DNA from: JANSWP01 sp041941305
GTDB taxonomy: Bacteria; Bacteroidota; Bacteroidia; Chitinophagales; Saprospiraceae
Assembly: GCA_041941305.1 (NCBI GenBank)
Contig: JBGTQJ010000050.1
Span: 4,084-68,083, forward strand
Length of the DNA stretch: 64,000 nucleotides
Direction: 5' to 3'
Positions 51,934 to 61,073 of the stretch are shown piece by piece. The notes under the pieces are model-generated. The model saw only the letters and a list, made by a program, of their open reading frames with translations, had not been told where the DNA came from and made no database searches. A program made the translations under genes and the position numbers. Every line of letters starts with the position of its first letter. The first letter of the stretch is position 1.

Positions 51934-54900
51934 TTATTGCTGTGCAAAAAATTGAGATGGAGGAACGCCAAAATGTTTTCGGAAAACAGTAGAAAAGTGT
52001 TTAGGATTTGAAAAACCACTCGCATAGGCAACCTGGGAAATGGTTCGGTATCTTTTTGTTTCGAACAAGCGTTTGGCTTCCTGTAATTGAATTTCAAGGA
52101 AGTACTTCTTGGGCGTCAATCCTATAAATTGCTTCAATCTCCTTTCGAGTTGTCGCTCGCTGAGGGCAATTTCGTACGCCAGGTCTCTAACGGAATATTT
52201 GGTATTGCTCAACTCTCTTTTCAAAATGCTTTCCACCTCCTCTAACCACAAAGTATCCTCTACTGAGATGGCAGGTTTGTTGGCTTCTATTTCTTCCTTT
52301 TCTTCGCGATATTTTTGTTGCCATTGATTTCGACTGTAATAATTGTTCAATAAATTTTCAATCCGTGCCATTAATTCTTCCTCCTCAAATGGCTTGACCA
52401 TATAATCATCAACGCCTATCCGCAATGCCTTTAGTTTATCTTTCAATTCTGCCAATGCAGTCAACATGATCACCGGTATGCCTCGAAAACGGTCACTGCC
52501 TTTCAGCTTTTCCAGCAACTCATAACCATCCATCTCCGGCATCATGATATCGCTGATTATTAGGTCCGGTGGACGGTTGTCTGTTGTCGGCTTGCCCCTT
52601 TGGGGTTGTCGGCTTGCCCCTTTGGGGTTGTCGGTCGACAGTGGAGAACTAGCCTCATCAGAATGATGACCGTCCACCATCGACCGTCGACCGTCTACCT
52701 CCGAGGATTCAGGGCAGGCCATCAAATACTCCCAGGCAACTCTTCCATTCTCCGCAGTTGTCACCTTATAGTTTTCTTCAATGATTATTTGAATGTATTC
52801 CCTCAAATTTTCATTGTCTTCCACCAGGAGTATGTTTGCAGGTGGTCTGTTTTTTTCTGTAGGCAAATAGACAGGAGATTTAGATAGTTTAGATGATTTT
52901 ACTTCGTCCAAAACGGATAGTCCCTCTGTCAAAGCCTGAGTTGAGGGTGCTAGTTTTTTCGGAAATTCAAACATAAACTTACTGCCTTTCTCCAGGGTAC
53001 TTTCAACAATCAAACTGCCATTCATCAATTTTGCGAATTCCATACACAAAGAGAGTCCAATTCCGGTACCTCCTTCTTTTAAAGCATCGGGTTGAGCCGA
53101 TTGATAAAAACGGTCAAACACAAATGGAAGGTCATCTGGATGAATGCCCCTCCCAGAATCCTCAACGCACAAATAGATGTGATGGCCTCTATCTTCCACC
53201 AAAACGGTAATTTGACCATTTGGCGGAGTAAACTTGAAGGCGTTGGACAATAAATTATTGAGGATTTTTTCGAACTTCTTGGCATCCAGTTCCAGCCAAA
53301 GTTCTTTATCTGCATGGTATTCAACGCGATATTGAATTTGTTTTTGTTTGGCCATCCCATCGAAGGCAGCAGTCAACAATCCCAGTAAGGGATGAAAAGC
53401 AACCAATTCTTCTTCCAATTCTATTTTGCCCGATTCCATTTTAGTGAGATCCAGAATTTCATTTACCAGTTTCAGTAGATTTTTCGCACTCTTTAGGTTG
53501 AGCTTGGCAAGGGTTAAGTTTTTAGCACTCAATGTCCCACTGTTTATCATGGATTTAACAGGTCCAAGAATAAGCGTTACAGGGGTTCTCAATTCGTGGG
53601 AAACATTGGCAAAAAAGCGGGATTTAACTTTATCCAATTGTCTTAATTCTTTCGCCTGCTGCTCAATAATCAATTTATCTTTTTCAATTTGCGCCGTTCG
53701 GTCTTTTACCCTTTGTTCCAATTCCTTTTGCCGTTCTTTCAATTGCCTCGTCCGCCATTTGTAAAATAAATAGACCATCAAGAGGAAAGTCAATAGGGAC
53801 GCAATTATGAAATTCGATTTTAAATAAAAAGGTCTCAAAACATGGATTGGAATGTTTAGCCCGGGTTCTGCCATTTGTCCGTCAGGCAAACGTCCTTTTA
53901 TTTTCAACACATACTCCCCATAAGGCAATCCGCTGATGCGAATCCAATTGGATTTATCTTCCTGCCAATCGTCCTGGTAGCCTTCGATCTTATAAGCAAA
54001 TCGATGCTTTTCCGCATCCCGATAATCTGTCAAGGCAACTCGAATATTGAAGAATTTATCTCCAGGTTCCAAAATAATCTCACCCTTTTCGATGACTTCT
54101 TTCAATCGATATTCAATTTGGTCTGCATTAGCTTTATATTGCTCAAAATCCAAAATCGACAAGGGGACATTTGGATTGAATTGCACATCCTTAAAATCCT
54201 TTGGATGAAGCACATTAAAACCCTTATAACTTCCCAAGACCAAAGTCCCATCCGGCATTTGAGCATGTGCATATTCTTGAAAACTTTTACTCGACAAGCC
54301 TTCTCCTTCCCGATAGGTTTTGGACAAACCAGAACTAATTTGAAATTGAATCAAGCCATGCGGGGTGGGCATCCAGACAAAACCGTAGTCGTCTTCGTAG
54401 GCGGCGAGGAGTTCGTTGGTGGAGAGGTTCTTATAGTGTCGGTAGACGGTAGATGGTAGACGGTCGCTTCGCTTGACGGTAGTAGTTGCTTTTTCATTGC
54501 CTTCACCGTCAACCGTCAACCGTCTACCGTCTGCCGAAAAAAATATCAACCCCTGCATCGTCGCCAACCAATACCCTTCTTCTTTCGCCTCCGACATATG
54601 ATAAAAATCCTTGGCTGGCAAATAAAAATCTCCTTCTTCCATCTCACCATATCTCGCCACTATCCCTTCTTCCTTCGAAAATAAAAACAAACCTTCATTA
54701 CTACCTATCCAAAAATGTTCCTCACCGTATTCTTTAAAAAAATGGACTTTGGAGGTTTGGAGTACTTCAAATTCATTGTATTGCTGAAAAGCTTCTAAGG
54801 CATGACCATCAAGATAAAACCATTTCAATCCTTCTCTATCTCCTACCAAAAAACGATTATCTATTTGAATCATTTGGCTTGGCCAGAAATCTGTTTTATT

Positions 54901-56316
54901 TATCACCTTAGGATAAACTGTAAGTTCATAATATTGGGTATTTAATTTTAACAATCGAGAATTTTTAAGTTTTGGGGAATTGTTAAACAACCAAAGCGTC
55001 GCCTTATCGGGAACTGAATACCCACTTTTTCTTAATGGATGGTTGTATTCCTGATTGGAAAGCATTGGTAAAGGTTTCAACTCATTCGTTTGAGTATTGT
55101 ATAAAAACCATTCCCTTTGAATGCTTAGCACTAATTCGTGTTCGGAAATAACATAGGCACTTATTGCAAGTTGTTTGACTTGGTTCAAAGCGTTCAGGTG
55201 CACAATTTTCTGCGGTTTAAATTCAATAGCCTTTATTCCGTTTGGCAATGCCAACCAGGTAGTTTTAGTCTCATGGTCAAAATATTCATGCCTGGGTTCT
55301 CCTCTGAAATGCTGAAAAAAATTCGGGTTTTCTTTTTCCTTTACCCAGACTTTTTTGGTCTCAAGAAAGATATTAGAAATATTTAAGCCTTTAGGATAAA
55401 TCCCTTCAGTGTTTTTTATCCATCCGAGGTCTGAATGAAGCAATTGTCCCTGTTTATCGGTAAAGAGGTTTTGATCATAATGAACATAATCCTCGTTTTT
55501 TGGACAACAAGGCAATGAAAAATCCAGGGTATCTATTATTAAGCTCCCATCATCTGCTTTTCCAATTTCCAAATTCCGCACCCGAAATTTCTCCAATTCA
55601 AAATGGTTAGTTCTAAATCGAGTGACATCCAAAGATTTAATATCCGATGGCAATTGAAATTGTTGACGAATCATTCCATTGGTATCAATTGCCAGGTAAT
55701 GCATGTTTTCCCGAAAATATTGCCACCTATTGATCATGTCAAAATCTATTGCTCCCAAAATTGCATCATTAACCTTTGTCCATAAGGTGGGAGTAACTTT
55801 GGCATCGCTAATGGGCTTTTCCCGAATGCCTGCCTCCTTTGACCATATCAGTAATTTTTTATCTGCCGTAAAATAAATTTTAGCGGAATCCTGTCCAATT
55901 CCACGGATTTGAGAAGTCTGAATACTAACCTTATCTCCAAAGCGCTCCTCAAATGTCATCACTTCTTTTGTCAAAGGATGAAAAAAGGCCAAATCTCTTT
56001 GACAATTGGGTTTGCCGATACAAGTCTTATGCAACCAAAACCAGCCCTCTGTATCTTCAAAAATTTCCATGATTTGTCGGAAGGGCAATCCATCTTTTTC
56101 GTCAAAATGGGCAAAGTCCTGTCCGTCAAAGCGATACAAACCAAATTGGGTGCCTATCCAGATGATATCCCGGCTGTCTTTGTGAATGAAATTGGCATAA
56201 GTGGAGAGTCCATTGGTTTCGTTGAAATCCTGGGTTTTCACCTCGATCTTTTGAGAGAAAGAGGGAAGGAAACATAGACAAAATAGAAGAGCAAAGCTGA
56301 ATTTTCCTTTTTTCAC
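51934..56316 (-). CDS. Hybrid two-component regulator (propeller, histidine kinase, receiver, AraC), copy 1
   Basis: I prefer the GTG at 56316, which starts a clean signal peptide (KKGKFSFALLFCLCFLPSFS); the frame extends to a GTG at 56409 with an implausible 31-residue leader. The periplasmic part (~20-750) has two-component propeller blades (IWIGTQFGLYRFDG, VWMPTPHGLIQF) and a Y_Y_Y-type segment (YKIEGYQDDWQ). One membrane helix follows (FIIASLLTFLLMVYLF). The cytoplasmic part has the HisKA box with His907 (SHELRTP), N, G1 and G2 boxes (NNLLSNAFKF, DSGRGI, GGTGIGL), a receiver with phosphoacceptor Asp1256 (SDIMMPEMDG) and Lys in VKPF, and a C-terminal AraC helix-turn-helix (~1343-1460). Such proteins sense an extracellular ligand and control nearby genes. 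Odd points are a ~50-residue repeat-encoded insertion in the receiver and another in the propeller. It lies directly upstream of the surface-protein block. Confidence 0.93.
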   Translation of the reverse strand: MKKGKFSFALLFCLCFLPSFSQKIEVKTQDFNETNGLSTYANFIHKDSRDIIWIGTQFGLYRFDGQDFAHFDEKDGLPFRQIMEIFEDTEGWFWLHKTCIGKPNCQRDLAFFHPLTKEVMTFEERFGDKVSIQTSQIRGIGQDSAKIYFTADKKLLIWSKEAGIREKPISDAKVTPTLWTKVNDAILGAIDFDMINRWQYFRENMHYLAIDTNGMIRQQFQLPSDIKSLDVTRFRTNHFELEKFRVRNLEIGKADDGSLIIDTLDFSLPCCPKNEDYVHYDQNLFTDKQGQLLHSDLGWIKNTEGIYPKGLNISNIFLETKKVWVKEKENPNFFQHFRGEPRHEYFDHETKTTWLALPNGIKAIEFKPQKIVHLNALNQVKQLAISAYVISEHELVLSIQREWFLYNTQTNELKPLPMLSNQEYNHPLRKSGYSVPDKATLWLFNNSPKLKNSRLLKLNTQYYELTVYPKVINKTDFWPSQMIQIDNRFLVGDREGLKWFYLDGHALEAFQQYNEFEVLQTSKVHFFKEYGEEHFWIGSNEGLFLFSKEEGIVARYGEMEEGDFYLPAKDFYHMSEAKEEGYWLATMQGLIFFSADGRRLTVDGEGNEKATTTVKRSDRLPSTVYRHYKNLSTNELLAAYEDDYGFVWMPTPHGLIQFQISSGLSKTYREGEGLSSKSFQEYAHAQMPDGTLVLGSYKGFNVLHPKDFKDVQFNPNVPLSILDFEQYKANADQIEYRLKEVIEKGEIILEPGDKFFNIRVALTDYRDAEKHRFAYKIEGYQDDWQEDKSNWIRISGLPYGEYVLKIKGRLPDGQMAEPGLNIPIHVLRPFYLKSNFIIASLLTFLLMVYLFYKWRTRQLKERQKELEQRVKDRTAQIEKDKLIIEQQAKELRQLDKVKSRFFANVSHELRTPVTLILGPVKSMINSGTLSAKNLTLAKLNLKSAKNLLKLVNEILDLTKMESGKIELEEELVAFHPLLGLLTAAFDGMAKQKQIQYRVEYHADKELWLELDAKKFEKILNNLLSNAFKFTPPNGQITVLVEDRGHHIYLCVEDSGRGIHPDDLPFVFDRFYQSAQPDALKEGGTGIGLSLCMEFAKLMNGSLIVESTLEKGSKFMFEFPKKLAPSTQALTEGLSVLDEVKSSKLSKSPVYLPTEKNRPPANILLVEDNENLREYIQIIIEENYKVTTAENGRVAWEYLMACPESSEVDGRRSMVDGHHSDEASSPLSTDNPKGASRQPQRGKPTTDNRPPDLIISDIMMPEMDGYELLEKLKGSDRFRGIPVIMLTALAELKDKLKALRIGVDDYMVKPFEEEELMARIENLLNNYYSRNQWQQKYREEKEEIEANKPAISVEDTLWLEEVESILKRELSNTKYSVRDLAYEIALSERQLERRLKQFIGLTPKKYFLEIQLQEAKRLFETKRYRTISQVAYASGFSNPKHFSTVFRKHFGVPPSQFFAQQ
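52570..52725 (-). repeat. In-frame repeat insertion in the receiver domain of regulator copy 1
   Basis: This contains two head-to-tail 22-bp units with core TTGCCCCTTTGGGGTTGTCG and heptamer repeats of the GACCGTC type. It lies just before PPDLIISDIMM, i.e. between helix 2 and strand 3 of the receiver fold, where normal receivers have a short loop. It translates to a hydrophilic, repetitive stretch (STDNPKGASRQPQRGKPTTD). Confidence 0.85.
54435..54537 (-). repeat. In-frame heptamer-repeat insertion in the propeller of regulator copy 1
   Basis: Heptamers of the CCGTCAA/CCGTCTA type appear in both orientations, flanking a short unique stretch. They translate to GRRLTVDGEG and VKRSDRLPSTVYR. 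The paralogous regulator has an unrelated, non-repetitive segment here, so this copy was inserted or expanded after duplication. Confidence 0.75.
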
Positions 56317-56487
56317 AGGGTTTGAAAAAAGATAGTTTTGGCCTCCCCAAAACCTTTTTCGGCAAGCTAGCGACTCATATAAATAAGATATATTCAAACA
56401 GGCCGTCACAATGTTGTTTTCTCAGTTGGGTTATTTTGCAATTAAGGTAAGGAAAATAATAAATTTCAACAACCGTAGCACAAGCTG

Positions 56488-56592
56488 CTGATACCATTGA
56501 GTGATGACTTGCGAATGGCGAGATGGTGTTAGCAGTGGAGCATTGCTAACACCATTTTGATTCTCCCCAAGCTAAACCGCAATGGTATCAGC
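56488..56592. repeat. Nested palindromic element between the two regulators
   Basis: A perfect 13-bp outer inverted repeat (GCTGATACCATTG at 56488-56500; its complement at 56580-56592) encloses a perfect 12-bp inner stem (ATGGTGTTAGCA at 56523-56534; complement at 56544-56555). Together they form a ~105-bp cruciform-like or MITE-like unit in a 238-332-bp gap without genes. Confidence 0.75.
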
Positions 56593-56607
56593 AAAATACA
56601 AAAAAAC

Positions 56608-56641
56608 AAGCCCGTTGCAAGCTGGAGTTTGCAACGAGCTT
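56608..56641 (-). terminator. Hairpin at the 3' end of regulator copy 2
   Basis: The stem GTTGCAA/TTGCAAC (56614-56620 and 56629-56635) is extended by AAGC/GCTT and ends 6 bp from the stop codon at 56650-56648. It belongs to the same palindrome family as 51881-51896. Its position fits 3'-end processing or termination; no T-run follows. Confidence 0.45.
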
Positions 56642-56647
56642 TCCCGC

Positions 56648-59600
56648 TTATTGCTGTGCAAAAAATTGAGACGGCGGAACACCAAAATGTTTTCGGAAAA
56701 CGGTTGAAAAATGTTTGGGATTTGAAAAGCCACTCGCATAGGCAACCTGGGAAATGGTTCGGTATCTTTTGGTTTCAAACAATCGCTTGGCTTCCTGCAA
56801 TTGGATTTCCAGAAAGTATTTCTTAGGCGTCAATCCAATAAATCGTTTCAGCCTTCTTTCGAGTTGTCGTTCGCTGATCGCAATTTCGTGTGCCAAATCC
56901 CTCACGGAAAATTGTGAATTGCTCAACTCTCTTTTCAAAATGCTTTCGACTTCTTCCAACCATATAGTATCCTCTACAGAAATTGCAGGTTTATCTACGG
57001 GCTCCTCTGGTTTTTCTTCGAGAAATTCACGCTGCCATTGGTTTCGACTGTAATAATTATTCAATAAATTTTCAATGCGCGCCAATAGTTCTTCCTGTGC
57101 AAATGGTTTGACCATATAATCATCTACTCCTATTCGCAAAGCCTTTAGTTTATCTTTCAATTCTGCAAGCGCTGTCAACATAATCACGGGTATACCTCGA
57201 TACTGATCGCTACTTTTCAGCTTTTCGAGCAACTCATAACCATCCATCTCTGGCATCATGATATCGCTAATTATTAGATCCGGTGGACGGTTGTCTGTTG
57301 TCGGCTTGCCCCTTTGGGGTTGTCGGCTTGCCCCTTTGGGGTTGTCGGTGGACGGTGGACGGTCGGTCTTTTCCGAACGCTCACCGTCAACCGTCAACCG
57401 TCCACAGTCGACTGTCAAATAATCCCAGGCAACTCTTCCATTCTCGGCCGTTGTCACCTCGTATTTTTCTTCCACAATCAATCGAATAAAATCGCGAAGG
57501 TTGTCATTGTCTTCTACAAGCAGGATTCTTGCGGGTCCAGACCTTTCAATAATCGGGGTCATAATGGCGACTTCTTCAGCAAGAAGAACACTGTCAGGGG
57601 ATATTTCTGTAGCCAATCTATCCTGCTCTGCCTCCACAATACGTTGCGTTGCTTTTTTCGGAAATTCGAATTCAAAAATACTGCCTTTCCCCAATGTACT
57701 TTTTGCGACCAATTGTCCTCCCATCAGTTTGGCAAATTCCATACATAAAGACAAACCGATTCCCGTTCCTCCTTCCTTTTGAGCATCCGGTTGAGAAGAT
57801 TGATAAAAACGGTCAAAAACATGAGGCAAATCTTTTGGGTGAATGCCTCTACCCGAATCTTCAACGCTTAGTAAAATCCTGCTTTCTCTTTCTGCTGCCC
57901 GAACGATAATTTGACCATAGGGAGGTGTAAATTTGAATGCATTGGACAATAGGTTATTCAGGATTTTTTCAAATTTCTTTGCATCCAATTCCAACCAAAG
58001 TTCCTTATCAGCCAGGTATTCGAAGCGATATTGAATATTTTTTTGTTGCGCCATTCCGTCAAATGCAGAAGTTAATAACTGGAGCAAGGAGTAAAACCCA
58101 ACCGGTTCTTCTTCTAATTCTATTTTGCCCGATTCCATTTTTGTTAGGTCAAGTATTTCGTTGACCAAATTGAGGAGGTTTTTCGCACTTTTTCGACTGA
58201 GTTCGGCGAAGGTTTGGTTTTTTTGATTGAGCGATCCGCTTTTAATAATTGAGTTAAGTGGCCCTAGAATAAGGGTTACAGGAGTTCTTAATTCGTGGGA
58301 GACATTGGCAAAAAAGCGAGATTTGACCTTATCCAAATTTTTGAGTTCTTCGTTTTGTTGGCGAATGGTTTGGGTAGCTTTTGCCACTTCAGCTTCCAAT
58401 TCCTTTTGTCGCTCTTTATATTTTCGGGCTCTTTGGTGATTATAAAATAAAACAGCCAACAAGACAACGAATCCTGACAAAACAAAAAACCAGGTTTGTA
58501 GGTAAAAAGGCTTTAAAACCCGAATCGGAATTTCCAGCCCTGGTTGGGCAATTAAGCCATTGTGTAAACGACCTCTTATTTGGAGTACATATTGTCCGTA
58601 AGGCAAACCGCTGATTCGAATCAAATTGGATTTATCTTCCTGCCAATCCTTTTGATAGCCTTCAATTTTATAGGAAAATTGATGTTTTTCAGCATCTCTG
58701 TAATCTGCCAAAGCTACCCTGACATTAAAGAACTTATCGCCAGGTTGTATGACAATTTCATTATCACGAAGCACCTCAACCAAGCGATATTCTATTCGAT
58801 CGCTTTCATCTTTATGTTGTTCAAAATCGGTAATAATCAATGGGATTTTTGGCATAAGCTCCACATCCCTAAAATGTCTTGGATGAAAAATATTAAAACC
58901 TCCGAAAGCTCCAAAATACAAGGTACCATCAGCAGATATAGTATGTGCGTATGGTTTGAAAGTACTATTGCTTAATCCATCTTCCTTCAAATATGTTGTC
59001 GATAATTCAGAACTGATTTGAAATTGAATGAGCCCAGATGGAGTCGGCATCCATACAAAGCCAAAGTCATCTTCGTATGCAGCGTATATTTTGTCTGAAG
59101 AAAATCCCTTTTTCTTGTCAAAATTTAAAAACCTTTGAATTTTAAATTGTGGTCCATCAACAACAAGGTGAATAAGACCGTTCATAGTTGCCAGCCAATA
59201 CCCACCAGATGCGGATTTAGAAATATGATGAAAATCACTAGCTGGTAAATAAAAATCCTTAGCTTCTGTATTGCCGTATCGGGCAATGATTCCGCGCTCT
59301 TTCGAAAACAGATAAAGCCCTGAATCCGAACAAATCCAATAGTGACTACTGTCCTTTTTTTGAATAAAATGAACGACACTTGATTTCAGGCTTTCAAATT
59401 CATTGTATTGCGTAAATTCCGCAAAAAAATCCTGGTCGATATCGTAGTATTGAATGCCTTTATTTCTACCAAACCATAAAATATTGCCATCTTTCAAAAG
59501 CAATTTTGCATCGCCATAAGGTAACCGAGACCTGGTATAAGAGAAATCAGCTTTGTTTATTTTAAGCAGGTAAATTTGATCGTCATCCGTTGCCCATATT

Positions 59601-60982
59601 TCTGAATCTTCTGGCTCAGTGCAATAACTTTTTGGCATATATGGCTCAGGCAGTGATTTTAATATTTGTTGATAGGAATGAACTCCATCCTTCCGAGTAT
59701 ATAGCGTAGAATAATAACCTGTTATCAAAATCACATTTTCATCATCCAGATTGAGCGCACCCATTCCTCCGCCTTTTAGTTTCGGATTAAATGCATGATG
59801 AAAATGCACTTGCTGATATCTATAAGTTGTTATATTTTGCCCTCTTGCTCTCCAGACCGTATTGGTCAGCGTATCAAAAATATGATGAGCCGAACTGTTT
59901 CCGACAACCAATTGCTGAAAAGCAAGATCAGTGTCCGCTTCTTGATCTCGGTTTAACCAGACAGTTCTTACTAAAGAATGATGTATAATTTTATTTGGGT
60001 TTGACTTAATAGGATAAATTGCTTCTGGAGAAGAAATGGCTCCTATTTCAGCATGAAAGTTTGCTCCCTGATCATTTTTGTAAAGTCGCTCGTCAAAAAC
60101 TAATCCTGGTAGTGCAATTTTAGGATAACTGTTTACCTCAAAGGCTAAAGTGTCGATGTATAGCGAACCATTAGGGCTAAAGGAGATTTCCAAATTTTTT
60201 ATCCAAAGACGGTCAAAGTGAAAAGCCTCTTTGCCAATATTTTTTAACTGAAGTATCCTCAGTCCAGGAATTGAAAATGCTTTGGGTGATTGTACCAGCT
60301 TACCATCCAGGTCAATTGCGACATATTGCAAGTCTTGCTTCCCGATATCATCCAATTGCGGATTTAACGAAAAAGTGTCTTTACTTTCAATATATACTGC
60401 ACCTAGAATTCGGTCATTTATTTTGGTAAAAAGATACGGAGTTTTGGAAAGTCCCTTTATCTGTACGGCTTGTAATCCTGCTTCCAGGGACCAATTCAAC
60501 AATTTTTGATCAGCCGTAAAATATATCCTTATTGAATCTCGAAAAATCCCTTCTATTTGATTCGGTTTTACACTTGCCTGGTTGAATCTTTGTTCAAAAG
60601 TCAGGACTTCCTTTGTTAAAGGGTGAAAAAAAGCTAAATTCTTGTCACAACTTATTTGGTCATCATAGCTTTGATTTTTACAGTTTTTGTATAGCCAAAA
60701 CCAACCTTCACTGTCCTCAAAAACTTCATCAATCCGGAGAAAAGGCAAGCCAATATTTTCACCAAATTGCTCAAATCCTTGCCCATCAAAACGGAAAAGT
60801 CCTGTTTCAGAACCAATCCAAATCAATCCCCGACTGTCTTTGTGAATGTATTTGGGCGTAAAATAAAATCCATTGTCCTGACTGTACTTTTGGGTAGTAA
60901 CGGAAATTGTTTGACCGAGAACGAATTGTCCGACCAAGCAACCTATGATGAAGAGGATTATTTTGGAAAAATGAATATCCAA
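56648..60982 (-). CDS. Hybrid two-component regulator (propeller, histidine kinase, receiver, AraC), copy 2
   Basis: Begins at a TTG (60982): there is no in-frame ATG before the signal peptide (FSKIILFIIGCLVGQFVLG), and upstream is a stop. The 1444 residues have the same layout as copy 1: periplasmic propeller (~25-740), Y_Y_Y-type segment (YKIEGYQKDWQ), one membrane helix (FFVLSGFVVLLAVLFY), HisKA with His896, ATPase boxes (NNLLSNAFKF, DSGRGI, GGTGIGL), receiver with Asp1240, and AraC domain (~1330-1444). The final ~100 residues are nearly identical to copy 1 while the propellers have diverged, as expected after duplication with different sensor specificities or local gene conversion. It carries the same repeat insertion in the receiver. 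The likely function is sensing an extracellular glycan or related ligand and activating adjacent genes; the ligand cannot be told. Confidence 0.93.
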   Translation of the reverse strand: MDIHFSKIILFIIGCLVGQFVLGQTISVTTQKYSQDNGFYFTPKYIHKDSRGLIWIGSETGLFRFDGQGFEQFGENIGLPFLRIDEVFEDSEGWFWLYKNCKNQSYDDQISCDKNLAFFHPLTKEVLTFEQRFNQASVKPNQIEGIFRDSIRIYFTADQKLLNWSLEAGLQAVQIKGLSKTPYLFTKINDRILGAVYIESKDTFSLNPQLDDIGKQDLQYVAIDLDGKLVQSPKAFSIPGLRILQLKNIGKEAFHFDRLWIKNLEISFSPNGSLYIDTLAFEVNSYPKIALPGLVFDERLYKNDQGANFHAEIGAISSPEAIYPIKSNPNKIIHHSLVRTVWLNRDQEADTDLAFQQLVVGNSSAHHIFDTLTNTVWRARGQNITTYRYQQVHFHHAFNPKLKGGGMGALNLDDENVILITGYYSTLYTRKDGVHSYQQILKSLPEPYMPKSYCTEPEDSEIWATDDDQIYLLKINKADFSYTRSRLPYGDAKLLLKDGNILWFGRNKGIQYYDIDQDFFAEFTQYNEFESLKSSVVHFIQKKDSSHYWICSDSGLYLFSKERGIIARYGNTEAKDFYLPASDFHHISKSASGGYWLATMNGLIHLVVDGPQFKIQRFLNFDKKKGFSSDKIYAAYEDDFGFVWMPTPSGLIQFQISSELSTTYLKEDGLSNSTFKPYAHTISADGTLYFGAFGGFNIFHPRHFRDVELMPKIPLIITDFEQHKDESDRIEYRLVEVLRDNEIVIQPGDKFFNVRVALADYRDAEKHQFSYKIEGYQKDWQEDKSNLIRISGLPYGQYVLQIRGRLHNGLIAQPGLEIPIRVLKPFYLQTWFFVLSGFVVLLAVLFYNHQRARKYKERQKELEAEVAKATQTIRQQNEELKNLDKVKSRFFANVSHELRTPVTLILGPLNSIIKSGSLNQKNQTFAELSRKSAKNLLNLVNEILDLTKMESGKIELEEEPVGFYSLLQLLTSAFDGMAQQKNIQYRFEYLADKELWLELDAKKFEKILNNLLSNAFKFTPPYGQIIVRAAERESRILLSVEDSGRGIHPKDLPHVFDRFYQSSQPDAQKEGGTGIGLSLCMEFAKLMGGQLVAKSTLGKGSIFEFEFPKKATQRIVEAEQDRLATEISPDSVLLAEEVAIMTPIIERSGPARILLVEDNDNLRDFIRLIVEEKYEVTTAENGRVAWDYLTVDCGRLTVDGERSEKTDRPPSTDNPKGASRQPQRGKPTTDNRPPDLIISDIMMPEMDGYELLEKLKSSDQYRGIPVIMLTALAELKDKLKALRIGVDDYMVKPFAQEELLARIENLLNNYYSRNQWQREFLEEKPEEPVDKPAISVEDTIWLEEVESILKRELSNSQFSVRDLAHEIAISERQLERRLKRFIGLTPKKYFLEIQLQEAKRLFETKRYRTISQVAYASGFSNPKHFSTVFRKHFGVPPSQFFAQQ
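57284..57420 (-). repeat. In-frame repeat insertion in the receiver domain of regulator copy 2
   Basis: Same site and same two 22-bp units as in regulator copy 1, followed by a differently arranged run of heptamers (ACCGTCA type). It encodes RLTVDGERSEKT and STDNPKGASRQPQRGKPTTD before PPDLIISD. The shared core but different heptamer array suggests an ancient insertion with later slippage. Confidence 0.85.
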
Positions 60983-61073
60983 TTTTACTAGTACTTTTCT
61001 ATTGCAATTTAATTCAGGTTATAATTTTTTTGGAAAAACTTGATTCTTCAAAATTACAATAAAAAAACATGCA

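Noticed and set aside
53875..54459. Plus-strand open frame of 194 codons
   Set aside because: It is antisense to the propeller and Y_Y_Y region of a well-supported regulator; the regulator frame has clear domains and this one has none.
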